64,000 nt of DNA from contig NZ_KB903833.1 in assembly GCF_000379825.1 (NCBI RefSeq), forward strand, positions 547,030 through 611,029, given 5' to 3'. The stretch is from Longispora albida DSM 44784. Lineage in GTDB: Bacteria; Actinomycetota; Actinomycetes; Mycobacteriales; Micromonosporaceae. Each line of letters opens with the position of its first letter. Position 1 is the first letter of the stretch. The notes beneath the pieces were generated by a model, which did not search any database, was not told where the DNA came from, and was given only the letters and a program-made list of their open reading frames with translations. Both the position numbers and the translations under genes were made by a program. This document shows, piece by piece, positions 11,026 through 19,814 of this stretch.

Positions 11026-11065
11026 GACGCGGCGCGCGACCTGCGAAGAGGCCACGCGCCGCGTC
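11026..11065 (-). terminator. Terminator hairpin after tig
   Basis: An 11-bp perfect inverted repeat, GACGCGGCGCG and its complement, with an 18-nt loop, begins 22 bases after the tig stop codon. It probably ends the tig transcript before the clpP1 promoter region. Confidence 0.75.
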
Positions 11066-11087
11066 TGACGCACACAGAATCCGGTTG

Positions 11088-12431
11088 TTACTCGGCCTCG
11101 GACTCGCCGGCCGTGGTACCGCGCAGGTCGTCGACCGTCAGCACGGCACCGGTCGAGTCGGTGATCTTGATGCCCTCGACGACCTGGGCCAGGGCCTTGC
11201 CCCGCCGCACGTCGCCATAGACGGCACCGGCCACGCCGGCCCGGACGAGCTGGTCGTAGTACGCCTGCGGGGCCTGGCCGGCCTGCTGGGCGCGGTGCAC
11301 GATCTCCTGGCCGAACTCGTCGTCGGAGACCTCGACGTTGTTCGCGTCGGCGAGCGCGTCGAGCAGGAGCTGGATCCGGACGGCCTTGGTGGCCGACTCG
11401 GTCAGCTCGGCGTTCAGGCCCTCCTCGGTCTGCTCCTCGGAGGCGAGGTACTGCTCCAGGTCCGCGCCGACCCGCTCAAGCTGGCTGAGCATCGACTCCT
11501 TGCGGTGCTCGACCTCCTCGGCGACGACCGACTCGGGGGTCGGCACGTCGACGGCCTCGAGCAGCGCGTCGATCGCCTTGTCCCGGGCAGCCATGAGCTG
11601 CTCCATCTTCTTCACCCGGGTGAGCCGGGTGCGCAGGTCTGCCTTCAGCTCGTCGAGAGTGTCGAACTCGCTGGCCAGGCCGGCGAAGTCGTCGTCGAGC
11701 TCCGGGAGCTCCTTCTCCTTGACCTGGCCGATGGTGACGGCCACGTCGGCGTCACGGCCGGCGAACTCGCCGCCGACCAGCGCGGTGCTGAAGGTGGCCG
11801 ACTCGCCGGCCGACAGGCCGACAACGGCCTCGTCGAGACCCGGGAGGAGCTGGCCGCTGCCGACCTCGTGGGAGATGCCGGTGGCCGAGCCGCCCTCGAC
11901 GTCCTTGCCGTCGACGGTGGCGTGCAGGTCGAGGGTGACGTAGTCACCGTCCTGGACGGCCCGCTCGACACCCTTGAGGGTGGCGAACCGGTCACGGAGG
12001 CTGCCGACCTGCTCGTCGACCTGCTCGTCGGTGACCTGGAGCTCGTCGATCTCGACGGAGATCGAACCGAGGTCCGGGAGGGTCAGCTCCGGGCGGACGT
12101 CCACCTCGGCGGTGAACTTCAGCGGCTCACCGTCGGCGAGCTCCTCGACGTCGATCTCGGGGCGGCCGATCGTCTTGACCTCGTGCTCACGGACGGCTGC
12201 CATGTACTGCTCCGGCAGCGCCTCCTGCACGGCCTCGCTGAGCACCGCTCCCCGCCCGATCCGCTGGTCGATCACCGCAGCCGGAACCTTGCCCTTGCGG
12301 AACCCCGGGATGGAGATCTGCTGGGCCAGCGTCCGGTATGCCTTCTTCAGGCTCGGCTCGAGCTCAGCGAAGGGCACCTCGATGGACAGCTTCACCCGAG
12401 TCGGGCTCAGGGTCTCCACGGTGCTCTGCAC
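11088..12431 (-). CDS. tig: Trigger factor, ribosome-associated chaperone and prolyl isomerase
   Basis: Binds nascent chains at the ribosome exit tunnel. The N-terminal ribosome-binding signature is present as GFRKGKVP, followed by the FKBP-like PPIase region (DLHATVDGKDVEGG...) and the helical C-terminal arms. The GTG at 12431 has GAGGAG seven bases upstream and gives 447 residues starting VQSTVETLSPTRVKL, as in relatives; the frame remains open to a TTG at 12446. The tail is acidic (GESEAE). It lies upstream of the clp genes on the same strand, a common arrangement that groups folding and degradation functions. Confidence 0.97.
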   Translation of the reverse strand: MQSTVETLSPTRVKLSIEVPFAELEPSLKKAYRTLAQQISIPGFRKGKVPAAVIDQRIGRGAVLSEAVQEALPEQYMAAVREHEVKTIGRPEIDVEELADGEPLKFTAEVDVRPELTLPDLGSISVEIDELQVTDEQVDEQVGSLRDRFATLKGVERAVQDGDYVTLDLHATVDGKDVEGGSATGISHEVGSGQLLPGLDEAVVGLSAGESATFSTALVGGEFAGRDADVAVTIGQVKEKELPELDDDFAGLASEFDTLDELKADLRTRLTRVKKMEQLMAARDKAIDALLEAVDVPTPESVVAEEVEHRKESMLSQLERVGADLEQYLASEEQTEEGLNAELTESATKAVRIQLLLDALADANNVEVSDDEFGQEIVHRAQQAGQAPQAYYDQLVRAGVAGAVYGDVRRGKALAQVVEGIKITDSTGAVLTVDDLRGTTAGESEAE

Positions 12432-12544
12432 TGGCGTACTCCTCAATTGATTGCTGTTGAGAGGGCTGACCGTCCGAGTTTAGACAGCAGCCGGGGACCA
12501 CTCCCCGTCCGGGCACCCCGGACGGGGATAGATCACACGATGAG

Positions 12545-12618
12545 TCGGGATGACAGGATTTGAACCTGCGACCCCTCGCTCCCAAAGCGAGTGCGCTACC
12601 AAGCTGCGCCACATCCCG
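12545..12618 (-). tRNA. tRNA-Pro (anticodon TGG)
   Basis: Cloverleaf of 74 nt on the minus strand. The acceptor stem CGGGATG pairs with CATCCCG, the anticodon loop is CTTTGGGAG with anticodon TGG, and the T arm contains GGTTCAAATCC. CCA is not encoded. Confidence 0.96.
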
Positions 12619-12703
12619 GCCGACCGGGGACGGAGCGCGGAGCACCAACCCGGTCGAACTTCCGGGAGTCTACCCGCTAAGCTTGGGGCGCGCTGCGGCG
12701 CAT

Positions 12704-12774
12704 GCGGGCGTAGCTCAATGGTAGAGCCTCAGTCTTCCAAACTGATTACGCGAGTTCGATTCTCGTCGCCCGCT
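12704..12774 (+). tRNA. tRNA-Gly (anticodon TCC)
   Basis: Cloverleaf of 71 nt. The acceptor stem GCGGGCG pairs with CGCCCGC, the anticodon stem CAGT/ACTG encloses anticodon TCC, and the T arm contains GAGTTCGATTCTC. CCA is not encoded. It is divergent from the tRNA-Pro gene, with 85 bases between them. Confidence 0.96.
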
Positions 12775-12781
12775 CACACAG

Positions 12782-12836
12782 CTCAGGCCCAGGTCAGGGA
12801 ACATCTCCCCCGTACCTGGGCCTGAGTCGTCTGGTC
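12782..12836. terminator. Terminator between tRNA-Gly and the DUF4291 gene
   Basis: A 13-bp perfect inverted repeat, CTCAGGCCCAGGT and its complement, has a 29-nt loop that contains a smaller GGGA/TCCC pair. It lies eight bases after tRNA-Gly and 10 bases beyond the end of the convergent DUF4291 gene, so it probably serves both. Confidence 0.75.
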
Positions 12837-12846
12837 ACTGATCCGA

Positions 12847-13419
12847 TCATCGGGATGTGCGCGGGCAGAGCCGGTCCTCCAGCGCCCTGGGCAGCGGGTA
12901 GACCCGTTCCGGGGGCAGCAGCCGCTGGGCCTCGGCGGCCCGGCCGCCCTGCGTCAGCGTCGCGGCCTTGCGGACCTGCGGCGTCAGGTCGGTGAGCCCG
13001 ACGATCCACTCGTCGGTGAACGTGCGGATCAGCTGCCGGCTCACGCCGACCTGGATGCTGTAGTGGTTCAGGGCCGCGCCGCGCGCCGAACGCTCCGGGT
13101 CCCACTGCACGTGCACGGCCGCCTTGGCCACGAGCGCCGGGTCCGAGGTGGTCAGCACGGCCCGGGACAGGGCCTCCTCCCAGCCCTCGCGGGTGATGCG
13201 TACAGCGAGCACGCGTTCCTGTCCGGGCTTGCGGGCCCAGTTGCTGCGGTGCATCAGCCACAGGAACGAGGGCTTGATCCAGGTCATCCGGTGGAACGAG
13301 AACGGCTCGACGAACCGGCCAGCCCGCAGGGCCGCTTCGGCGATGGCCGGCGGGTACGCCTGGTAGACCACGATCGTGCGGGCGTCGTGGTCGGCACGGA
13401 TCTGATACTGGGGCGCCAT
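12847..13419 (-). CDS. DUF4291 domain protein
   Basis: The 190-residue product matches the DUF4291 family: it opens with [19 protein letters not shown] and contains [18 protein letters not shown] and [16 protein letters not shown], signature stretches of that family. No enzymatic role is established. I chose the ATG at 13419 because the family begins there; the frame is open to 13611 without similarity. It is probably cytoplasmic. The gene stands alone, convergent with tRNA-Gly and followed upstream by a 250-base space with no recognisable gene. Confidence 0.85.
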   Translation of the reverse strand: MAPQYQIRADHDARTIVVYQAYPPAIAEAALRAGRFVEPFSFHRMTWIKPSFLWLMHRSNWARKPGQERVLAVRITREGWEEALSRAVLTTSDPALVAKAAVHVQWDPERSARGAALNHYSIQVGVSRQLIRTFTDEWIVGLTDLTPQVRKAATLTQGGRAAEAQRLLPPERVYPLPRALEDRLCPRTSR

Positions 13420-13672
13420 CCGCCGCACCCTGCCAGCCGTGCCGGAGCGCGGCGAGCCAATTTGCGCGCGCCCGGTTCCCGGGGTGCAAGGCGCCAAGAT
13501 CAAGATCGTTTTCCTGTACCTGCTGCGCGGCTGGCGGCGTGCCCGGCTGTTGCTCGGATGGCGGGCGGCTCTGGCTGGATCGCAGCGGTCACCCCAGGGG
13601 CGCCGGAGCACCCGGGCTGCGTGAGGCTGGCCGTTGGCTGGTGCGCTGCTGGCCGGGGAGGGTGGTGCGCCG
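13420..13672. other. Intergenic stretch without a recognisable gene
   Basis: These 253 bases show no supported ORF or RNA. The only distinct feature is AAGATCAAGATC near 13497-13508, part of a less GC-rich patch. It shares TCTTGATCT (on the minus strand) with the repeat motif described at 25907 and 32606, which may be coincidence. Confidence 0.4.
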
Positions 13673-14377
13673 CTAGCCCGGGAGGGCGGTGAGCGTAGCG
13701 AACAGAGCCCGGCGGGACTCTTCCGGCAGGACGGAGTAGGACGGGGCGTCGAGGCGGTTCGTCTCGGCCTCGACGGACTCGCGTTCGGGGCCGGGTTCCA
13801 GGGCGCGGATGGACTGGGCGGTGTGGCCGGCCGCTGCCCAGGCCTGGGCGTGCAGGTCGGCGCGCCGGTACCTGAACGCGCCCATGCGGGTGGTGACCTG
13901 CGTCGCGAGGGTGGCGTCCGGCGGCAGGTACGGGCGGCGGGCCGCTTCGAAGGCTGGCCCGCCGGGCACAGTCAGCAGGGTCGCGAGGGTGTCGTTCAGG
14001 GCTGGCAGGAGGGCGGCGGAGGCGGCCCAGAGCTCTGCGGCCCCGGTACCGAGGGCCGCCTGGAAGCCGAGCGCGAAGTCCCGGCCGAGATCGGTGAGGT
14101 GGATGGCGTTTCCGTCCACTGTGAACACACCCATGTGGACGTGGTCGGCGAGGGCCTGCTCCCGCGCCTCGGGTTCCCAGTACCTGGTCAGGGCTTCCAG
14201 GGCCGGGAGGGTGACCGGGCCGGCCAGGAAGACGTGGTACACGTCGATCAGCAGGCCGGGGCGGATGCCGCCGTACCTGGCGAGGACCGCCCGGCCCTGC
14301 GTGCGCGTACCGGCCCGGAAGGCCTGGTAGACCCGGTCGAGTTCCGTTCGGAGATCAGCGGCGAAGGATGCTGTCAT
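13673..14377 (-). CDS. Conserved protein of unknown function coupled to a phosphatase
   Basis: I do not recognise this 234-residue protein with confidence. It is mostly alpha-helical by composition, with no signal peptide or transmembrane segment, and has a winged-helix-like stretch around [39 protein letters not shown], broken here by a short beta hairpin. That would fit a regulator or a helix-turn-helix remnant, but this is only a suggestion. The ATG overlaps the stop of the tyrosine phosphatase gene as ATGA, so the two are translationally coupled and probably functionally linked. Confidence 0.65.
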   Translation of the reverse strand: MTASFAADLRTELDRVYQAFRAGTRTQGRAVLARYGGIRPGLLIDVYHVFLAGPVTLPALEALTRYWEPEAREQALADHVHMGVFTVDGNAIHLTDLGRDFALGFQAALGTGAAELWAASAALLPALNDTLATLLTVPGGPAFEAARRPYLPPDATLATQVTTRMGAFRYRRADLHAQAWAAAGHTAQSIRALEPGPERESVEAETNRLDAPSYSVLPEESRRALFATLTALPG

Positions 14378-15075
14378 CCGGCAACCATATGCGCGCGGAG
14401 CGAACGGATGGTGCCCTCCGGTACACCGATGGAGGCGGCGAACCGGGCGACACTGCCGTGCCGGGCGCGCAGGTCTGCGAGGAAGGCGAGGATCGCCTCT
14501 GGCGGGCAGGCCGAGAAGGGCGGCGGGGCACCCTGGAAGCCGTACGCCTGGTGGAGGTGGGCCGTGACCAGGTGCGAGGTCTCCGCGGTGCGCGCGTAGT
14601 CGGCGGCGATCGCCTCGTCGCCGATGCCCACGAGGGAAAGGATCAGGGCAGCCATCACGCCCGTACGGTCCTTGCCACCCGCGCAGTGCAGGACGGCCGG
14701 CGCGTGGTCGGCCTCGGCGAGGAGCCGCAGCGCCGTGGCGATCTCACCGGCGCCGTCCTCGGTGATCTCCAGGTACCGGTCGGCGAGGTAGCGGGCGACG
14801 CCGACCGAGTCGTCGTACGTGGCCGTGTCCCACATCCGCCGCATGATGCTCAGGTTGTGGTAGTCCTGCCCGGCGGCGGCCCTGACCCGGCCGTGTGTGC
14901 TCACCTCCTCCGGCAGGCGGAGGTCGACCACTGTGCGCACGCGTAAGGAACGGAACTTGTTCCAGTCCGTGTCGTCGAAGCGGGCCAAGGAATCGGAGCG
15001 GTACACCCGGCCCGGCTTGAGCCGGTGACTGTCCGCTGTGGATAGATCCCGGAAGTTGTACACATTGGTGAACAC
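14374..15075 (-). CDS. Tyrosine-protein phosphatase (MptpB/PTP type 3 family)
   Basis: Cysteine-based phosphatase. The P-loop HCAGGKDRTG matches the HCxxGKDRTG signature of the MptpB-like family, which removes phosphate from tyrosine, serine/threonine or phosphoinositides. The N-terminal NFRDL...GRVYRSDSL segment and the SLVGI-DEAIAADYARTAE helix are also typical. I placed the start at the GTG at 15075, where similarity begins (VFTNVYNFRDL); GTG codons at 15126 and 15138 are alternatives and none has a clear ribosome binding site. It is coupled to the 13673 gene. It sits next to a Ser/Thr kinase gene, but the 100-base gap leaves a functional link open. Confidence 0.88.
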   Translation of the reverse strand: MFTNVYNFRDLSTADSHRLKPGRVYRSDSLARFDDTDWNKFRSLRVRTVVDLRLPEEVSTHGRVRAAAGQDYHNLSIMRRMWDTATYDDSVGVARYLADRYLEITEDGAGEIATALRLLAEADHAPAVLHCAGGKDRTGVMAALILSLVGIGDEAIAADYARTAETSHLVTAHLHQAYGFQGAPPPFSACPPEAILAFLADLRARHGSVARFAASIGVPEGTIRSLRAHMVAG

Positions 15076-15177
15076 CGACCGAGCGTAAGCATGACGGTGC
15101 GCGCCCAGCCACAGCCGAGCGCGCACATTTGTCAGCACTAATTCCCGGTACCGTCAGTCACCGTGATGTGACAGAAC

Positions 15178-16833
15178 TCAGCCGAACAGGTTACTGAGCC
15201 AGCCGGTCTTGCCCAGGTACTCCAGGCCGGCGAAGACCAGGAAGACGCCGGACGCGACGTGGGACAGCCGGGCGCTGCGCCTGGTCCTGCCCAGCCAGCG
15301 GACGAGGACCAGCAGGCCGAGCAGGCGGCACAGAGCGAACATCCCGGCCGCGATGACCAGGACGAAGAGAAACGCACCGAACCGGGCCGCGAGTCCCGGC
15401 GAGCCCCCGACGAAGGCCCAGATCCCCCAGCAGACGAAGGCGAAGGACGCCCCGGCGGCGCTCAGCTCCCAGCCCCTGGCGAGCAGCCGGGCCCGTTCGG
15501 CCGGCGGGAGCTTCGGCTCACTGTGAACGACCCGCTCGTGCGGGAGCTGGAGGTCGGGCGCGGTGTCCGGCTCCGGCTGGCGGGGGACGCTGGCCCGGCC
15601 GGGGCTGTTCGGGCTGTTCGGCTCGCGGGCAGGCTGCGGGGGCGCGACGCGGGTCGGGTCGTAGGGCGGGGGCGCCGGGGGGTACTGGTGGGCCGGCGGC
15701 GAGTACATCCGGGTCTGCGGCATCTGCGCGGCCGGCGGGACGGCGTAGGCGGGTGCCGCGGTCGGCACGGCTGGCTTGGCGAGGACCTCGCGCAGCTTGA
15801 CCAGCTCGCGCTCCAGCTTCTCGATCCGGTCGAAGGCACCGGACTCCGTGCCGGCGACGGCTGGCCGCTTGGCCGGCACCGACGCCCGCCCGACCGTTCT
15901 GGACGTCTCGGCCCACTCGACACCCAGGTCCGGAGTGCCGCCAGCCCGGACGAGCTCTGCCAGGTCGGCGACCCAGCCGGGCAGGTCGAGGGTCTTCGGC
16001 CGGTCCACCGGGTTGTCGGCGAGGGGCGCGAGCAGGTGATGGCGGAGCTTGGGGTAGCCGTCGAGCATCGGGTGCACGCGCAGGCCGGTGTGCTCCGAGC
16101 GCGGGAAGGCCCCGGTGACCAGGAAGTACGCCACGGCGCCGAAGCCGTGCACGTCATAGGCCGGGCCGACCTTGCCGCTCAGCGCCTCCGGCCCGCCGGC
16201 CTCGCTGGTGTATGCGATCTGGGTGATGTGGTCGGCGCGGTGGTACCGGGCGCCGGTGAAGTCGATCAGGCGGATCTCGCCGCTCGGCAGCACCATCACG
16301 TTGGACGGCTTGATGTCCATGTGCAGGACGGGGCAGGCGGCCGGGTCGGCCGGGTTGTGCAGGTCCCGGAGGATGCGGGCCAGGAAGGCCAGCGCGCCTG
16401 CCGCGTTGAGCCGCCGTCCGTCACCCTGGGGGCGCAACTGCACGTACTCGCGGAGGTTCAGCCCCGGCAGGTAGTCGTACACCTGGATCGGCACGGCGTC
16501 ACCGGGCGGCGGGAGCTGGCCGGGCGGGTGCGGCGGCGGGCCCCAGAAACCGTCGGCCCGGCGGCAGATGCCGGGCACGCCACGGTTGTTCAGGTCCATC
16601 AGGGCCGCGTCGCCCTTGTCCCAGGAACGCAGCTCGTCGGCGATCGGGCGCTGCGGATCGACCCGGAAGACCTTGACGGTCATCGGCGCGGAGCTGACCC
16701 CGCTGCACACCCGGACGGCCCGGTAGACCTCCGCCTGCCCGCCGGAGCCCAGGTGCTGCACGAGCCGGTACCGCTGATGGGTTTCGGGAAGCGGCCCTGC
16801 CGGGCCGCAGACCAGATCGAGAAGGGCGGTCAC
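15178..16833 (-). CDS. Atypical Ser/Thr protein kinase with C-terminal membrane segments
   Basis: The kinase domain (residues 20-300) has a good glycine loop (LGSGGQAEVY) and lysine K54 (VKVF). The catalytic loop reads HMDIKPSN (171-178) where HRDxKxxN is expected, and the magnesium motif reads DFT (191-193) in place of DFG. The HRD arginine is lost, so it is not regulated like an RD kinase. A proline-rich linker (370-430) leads to two or three hydrophobic helices (about 455-545), so the kinase is probably membrane-bound at its C-terminus, opposite to PknB. The GTG start overlaps the stop of the upstream epimerase gene (GTGA), which indicates co-translation. Confidence 0.85.
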   Translation of the reverse strand: MTALLDLVCGPAGPLPETHQRYRLVQHLGSGGQAEVYRAVRVCSGVSSAPMTVKVFRVDPQRPIADELRSWDKGDAALMDLNNRGVPGICRRADGFWGPPPHPPGQLPPPGDAVPIQVYDYLPGLNLREYVQLRPQGDGRRLNAAGALAFLARILRDLHNPADPAACPVLHMDIKPSNVMVLPSGEIRLIDFTGARYHRADHITQIAYTSEAGGPEALSGKVGPAYDVHGFGAVAYFLVTGAFPRSEHTGLRVHPMLDGYPKLRHHLLAPLADNPVDRPKTLDLPGWVADLAELVRAGGTPDLGVEWAETSRTVGRASVPAKRPAVAGTESGAFDRIEKLERELVKLREVLAKPAVPTAAPAYAVPPAAQMPQTRMYSPPAHQYPPAPPPYDPTRVAPPQPAREPNSPNSPGRASVPRQPEPDTAPDLQLPHERVVHSEPKLPPAERARLLARGWELSAAGASFAFVCWGIWAFVGGSPGLAARFGAFLFVLVIAAGMFALCRLLGLLVLVRWLGRTRRSARLSHVASGVFLVFAGLEYLGKTGWLSNLFG

Positions 16834-17720
16834 TTTGCGAGAATAGCCGCCTTGAACTGCGCCACGTAGTCACCGAGTGACCACTTCGGCGACCAGCCCA
16901 GGTCACGGGCCTTGTCGGAGTCGGCAGCACCGCGGACCCGCTCGCCGCGCAGAGCCGGGATCATGGTGATGTTCCCGGAGAACAGCTTCGCCGCGTCGAG
17001 CAGCGACCACTCGTTGTTCGCCCCGAGCAGGTAACCGTCGCCCTTCCCGTGCTCGTAGCAGGTCAGGATGCCGGAGACGATGTCCTCGACGTGGGTGAAG
17101 TCGCGGGTCTGGGTGCCGGGTGACACGACGGTCAGCGGCTCGCCCTTCTCGAACTGCGCCTCGAAGATGCCGATCACGGTCGCGTACTTGCCGGTCTTGA
17201 TGTGCCCGGGGCCGTACACGTTGTAGAAGTAGGTGATCACGTGGTCGAGGCCGTACCACTCGGCGAAGTTCTTGATGTACTCGACGTTCTTCGCCTTGGT
17301 CCACGCGTACGGGTTCAGGTTCTCGTCCTGCCCGTCGTTGCCGAACTTCGAGCTGGAGCCGGCGTAGACCAGCCTGGCCCCCTGCTGGTGGCAGTACCTG
17401 ACGACCTGCTTGGTGCCCTGGAGGTTGTACTCCCACACCCGGTCGACCTCGTCGAAGGACTGCACGATCCGCGAGTACTCGCCGAGGTGGAACACCGCCT
17501 TCGGGGCCGGCAGGCCGAGGTCGGAGATCTCCGAGGTGCTGCCGTAGACGTACGTGACCCGGTCGTCGGCGACGTGGTTGTCGCGCGTGCCGGTGAAGTA
17601 GTTGTCGAGCGAGACGATCCGCGCCTGCGGGTACTTGTCCAGCAGGCCCTTGATCAGGTGACTGCCGACAAAGCCGGCCCCGCCAGTTACCAGATACGTC
17701 GCTGCACCATCTACGTTCAT
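16830..17720 (-). CDS. NAD-dependent sugar-nucleotide epimerase/dehydratase
   Basis: Extended short-chain dehydrogenase of 296 residues. The NAD-binding GGAGFVG is at residues 13-19 and the catalytic YxxxK is Y138-A-W-T-K142, with serines near 122-124 (GSSSKFG). Relatives such as UDP-glucose 4-epimerases act on nucleotide sugars for envelope polysaccharide; the substrate here cannot be assigned. I chose the ATG at 17720, close before the Rossmann strand; the frame is open to 17759 but overlaps the divergent promoter space. The gene is translationally coupled to the atypical kinase gene that follows it and is divergent from the small gene at 17745. Confidence 0.9.
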   Translation of the reverse strand: MNVDGAATYLVTGGAGFVGSHLIKGLLDKYPQARIVSLDNYFTGTRDNHVADDRVTYVYGSTSEISDLGLPAPKAVFHLGEYSRIVQSFDEVDRVWEYNLQGTKQVVRYCHQQGARLVYAGSSSKFGNDGQDENLNPYAWTKAKNVEYIKNFAEWYGLDHVITYFYNVYGPGHIKTGKYATVIGIFEAQFEKGEPLTVVSPGTQTRDFTHVEDIVSGILTCYEHGKGDGYLLGANNEWSLLDAAKLFSGNITMIPALRGERVRGAADSDKARDLGWSPKWSLGDYVAQFKAAILAK

Positions 17721-17744
17721 GCTGTCTACGCTACCGTCACCGAT

Positions 17745-18008
17745 ATGACAGACGCGCACCCCCGCCGGGGCGTCGACCGGCCCCGCGAGGACTCCCGCCG
17801 CAGGTCAGGCCCGCCGAGGCCCGCAGAGGAAGACAGTGCGGAGAAGGGGCTGCGGGGGCTGGTCGGGCCCGGTTCGTCCCAGGTGAGCGTTTCGGCGGCG
17901 CTGCGGGCGCGCGACGCGAACCGGCCGACGGCAGAGGAGATGGCGTACGCCGAGGAGCACACGCAGGTGGTCCGCCGGAACTGGGTGCCGCCGGAGCAGC
18001 TCGGTTAG
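17745..18008 (+). CDS. Small conserved actinobacterial protein upstream of rpiB
   Basis: The product has 87 residues, is strongly charged, and has a disordered Arg/Pro-rich start and a helical end (RPTAEEMAYAEEHTQVVRRNWVPPEQLG). I do not know a function, but proteins of this kind occur next to rpiB in related actinobacteria as far as I recall. The ATG at 17745 lies only 24 bases from the divergent epimerase start, leaving little room for two separate promoters, so one of the two transcripts may be leaderless or near-leaderless. It ends 19 bases before rpiB, so the two are probably one operon. Confidence 0.72.
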   Translation: MTDAHPRRGVDRPREDSRRRSGPPRPAEEDSAEKGLRGLVGPGSSQVSVSAALRARDANRPTAEEMAYAEEHTQVVRRNWVPPEQLG

Positions 18009-18027
18009 CGGTTGCGAGAATGCCGTC

Positions 18028-18474
18028 ATGCGCGTTTACCTGGGAGCCGACCACGCCGGCTACGAACTGAAGACCCACCTGGCCACCGTCCTCGCCTCCG
18101 AGGGCCACGAGGTGGTGGACTGCGGGCCGTTCGAGTACGACGCCGAGGACGACTACCCGCCGTTCTGCATCGAGGCCGGCGAGCGGGTCGTCGCCGACCC
18201 GGGCAGCCTGGGCATCGTGATCGGCGGTTCGGGCAACGGCGAGCAGATCGCCGCGAACAAGGTCACGGGTGTCCGGGCCGCGCTGGCGTGGAGCACGGAG
18301 ACCGCGCAGCTCGCCCGCGAGCACAACGACGCGAACGTGATCGGCCTCGGCGCCCGGATGCACACCCTCGACGAGGCGACCGAGATCGCGCGGACCTTCC
18401 TCAGCACGCCGTTCTCCGGCGTGGAGCGCCACGTCCGCCGGATCGGCCTGATCTCGGACTACGAAGCCAAGTAA
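18028..18474 (+). CDS. rpiB: Ribose-5-phosphate isomerase B
   Basis: Interconverts ribulose-5-phosphate and ribose-5-phosphate in the pentose phosphate pathway. The 148-residue product opens MRVYLGADHAGYELK and contains GIVIGGSGNGEQIAANKVTGVRAALAW, typical of the actinobacterial RpiB branch. That branch lacks the active-site cysteine of E. coli RpiB and uses a glutamate (family knowledge), consistent with the GEQ segment here. The 3' end is closed by a 15-bp perfect hairpin shared with the convergent DUF1015 gene. Confidence 0.95.
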   Translation: MRVYLGADHAGYELKTHLATVLASEGHEVVDCGPFEYDAEDDYPPFCIEAGERVVADPGSLGIVIGGSGNGEQIAANKVTGVRAALAWSTETAQLAREHNDANVIGLGARMHTLDEATEIARTFLSTPFSGVERHVRRIGLISDYEAK

Positions 18475-18483
18475 CCCTGGTGT

Positions 18484-18518
18484 GCGAAAGGCCCCGGATC
18501 CACTCCGGGGCCTTTCGC
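18484..18518. terminator. Bidirectional terminator between rpiB and the DUF1015 gene
   Basis: A perfect 15-bp inverted repeat, GCGAAAGGCCCCGGA and its complement, has a 5-nt loop. It starts 10 bases after the rpiB stop codon and ends 10 bases beyond the end of the convergent gene. Confidence 0.88.
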
Positions 18519-18527
18519 GTGTACTGG

Positions 18528-19703
18528 TTACTTGGGCAGCTCGGTCAGCACCAGCCCGCCGCGCGCCTTCGGGGTGAACCACGTGCTCTTGCGGGGCAGC
18601 TTGAGCCGGGACAGGTTCACGGCGACGAAGTCGTCCACTGTGACCGGTGCGACGAGGATGGCGGCGGTCGCCCGGCCCTCGTCCACTTCGGACTGGAGGT
18701 ACGCGGCCGAGTAGTCGCCGCCGACGTAGTTGATGCGCTTGTCGCCGGCGTCGAGACCCAGGAGCTCGTTGAAGATGACGCGCTCGACGAGGGCGTGGTC
18801 CAGCCGCTGGACCAGCTCCGCACCGGGGCCGGACGGGAGGGTGACGCTGTGGGCTTTGCCCTCGGCGTACAAAACAATGGATCCGCCCGTGGCAGGGACG
18901 GTGATCGGCGTTTCGGCCGGGACCACCTCCGCGCCCAGCGCCCTGAGCTTGTCGATGTCGATGACCGGGCCGAGCAGCAGCCGGTTGTACGGCTGGATCG
19001 CGATGGACTCCGGGGTCGTGACGACCGCGAGGAACTTGGGCAGCCCGCCGGTCTGGGCTGCGAGGGAACGGTGGTTGCCGTCGGCGACGATCAGCTCGCC
19101 GCCGCCGGCCAGCGCCAGCACCTCGTCCTGGTCCGGGCCGGGGCCGAGGACCCAGACCGCGTGCTCACGGCCGTTCTGGTCGGTGTCGGTGACGGCCGGG
19201 GAGCCCATGTTGCCGGTCAGCTCCTCCAGGAGGGCGTGCAGCTCGGCGCCCTTGCCGCTCTGGAGCAGGAGGACCGGCGAGAGCAGGTGGCCGACGCTCT
19301 CGGCGAGGGCGACGCGCTCACGGACCTTCTCGATGAAGACGTCCTCGTTGCGGATGACCAGGCCGGGCTCGTCGGCGTTCGTCGAGATCTGGTCGGTGCC
19401 GACCAGGCAGAACACGCCGTAGGAACCGGGGCCGAGCCGGTAGATCGCCACCACGTCCTCGTGGGGCCTGAACGAGGTCCTCAGCGTGTCCTGGAGCCGG
19501 GAGGCCGCGTCAGGCAACGCTTCGATAAAGGTTTTCCCGAGGCTGGCCGGGGCCAGGTGCGGCATCTCCACGGCCAGGGCACTCACCGGATTCCGCGCGA
19601 TGATCTCGGTGATCTCGCGATCCTCGGCGAACTCGTCGTAGTTCTGCGCTCCGGTGTGCCCCGTGGAGATCCACGCCCGGTTGATGGGGTACGCGACCGT
19701 CAT
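18528..19703 (-). CDS. DUF1015 family protein
   Basis: The 391-residue product fits the DUF1015 family: a central IVADGNHRSLAA (the family's DGHHR-like motif) and a C-terminal KSTWFTPKARGGLVLTEL, where relatives have TWFYPK and end in a similar hydrophobic tail. The family's function is unknown; some members sit with serine metabolism genes. I chose the ATG at 19703 (TVAYPINRAWISTGHTG). A continuous open frame extends far upstream antisense to pepN, but it has no similarity and is a codon-bias artefact. It is divergent from pepN, with about 110 bases between the starts. Confidence 0.85.
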   Translation of the reverse strand: MTVAYPINRAWISTGHTGAQNYDEFAEDREITEIIARNPVSALAVEMPHLAPASLGKTFIEALPDAASRLQDTLRTSFRPHEDVVAIYRLGPGSYGVFCLVGTDQISTNADEPGLVIRNEDVFIEKVRERVALAESVGHLLSPVLLLQSGKGAELHALLEELTGNMGSPAVTDTDQNGREHAVWVLGPGPDQDEVLALAGGGELIVADGNHRSLAAQTGGLPKFLAVVTTPESIAIQPYNRLLLGPVIDIDKLRALGAEVVPAETPITVPATGGSIVLYAEGKAHSVTLPSGPGAELVQRLDHALVERVIFNELLGLDAGDKRINYVGGDYSAAYLQSEVDEGRATAAILVAPVTVDDFVAVNLSRLKLPRKSTWFTPKARGGLVLTELPK

Positions 19704-19814
19704 GGGGCAAACCCTACCGTCCCCCTTACCGTCCCAGGCCGTACGCACTACCTGTGAACATGCAAGACTCGCACTATTGTCCTGCTCGTCACCGTGGATG
19801 GAGGAGTAAGCCAG

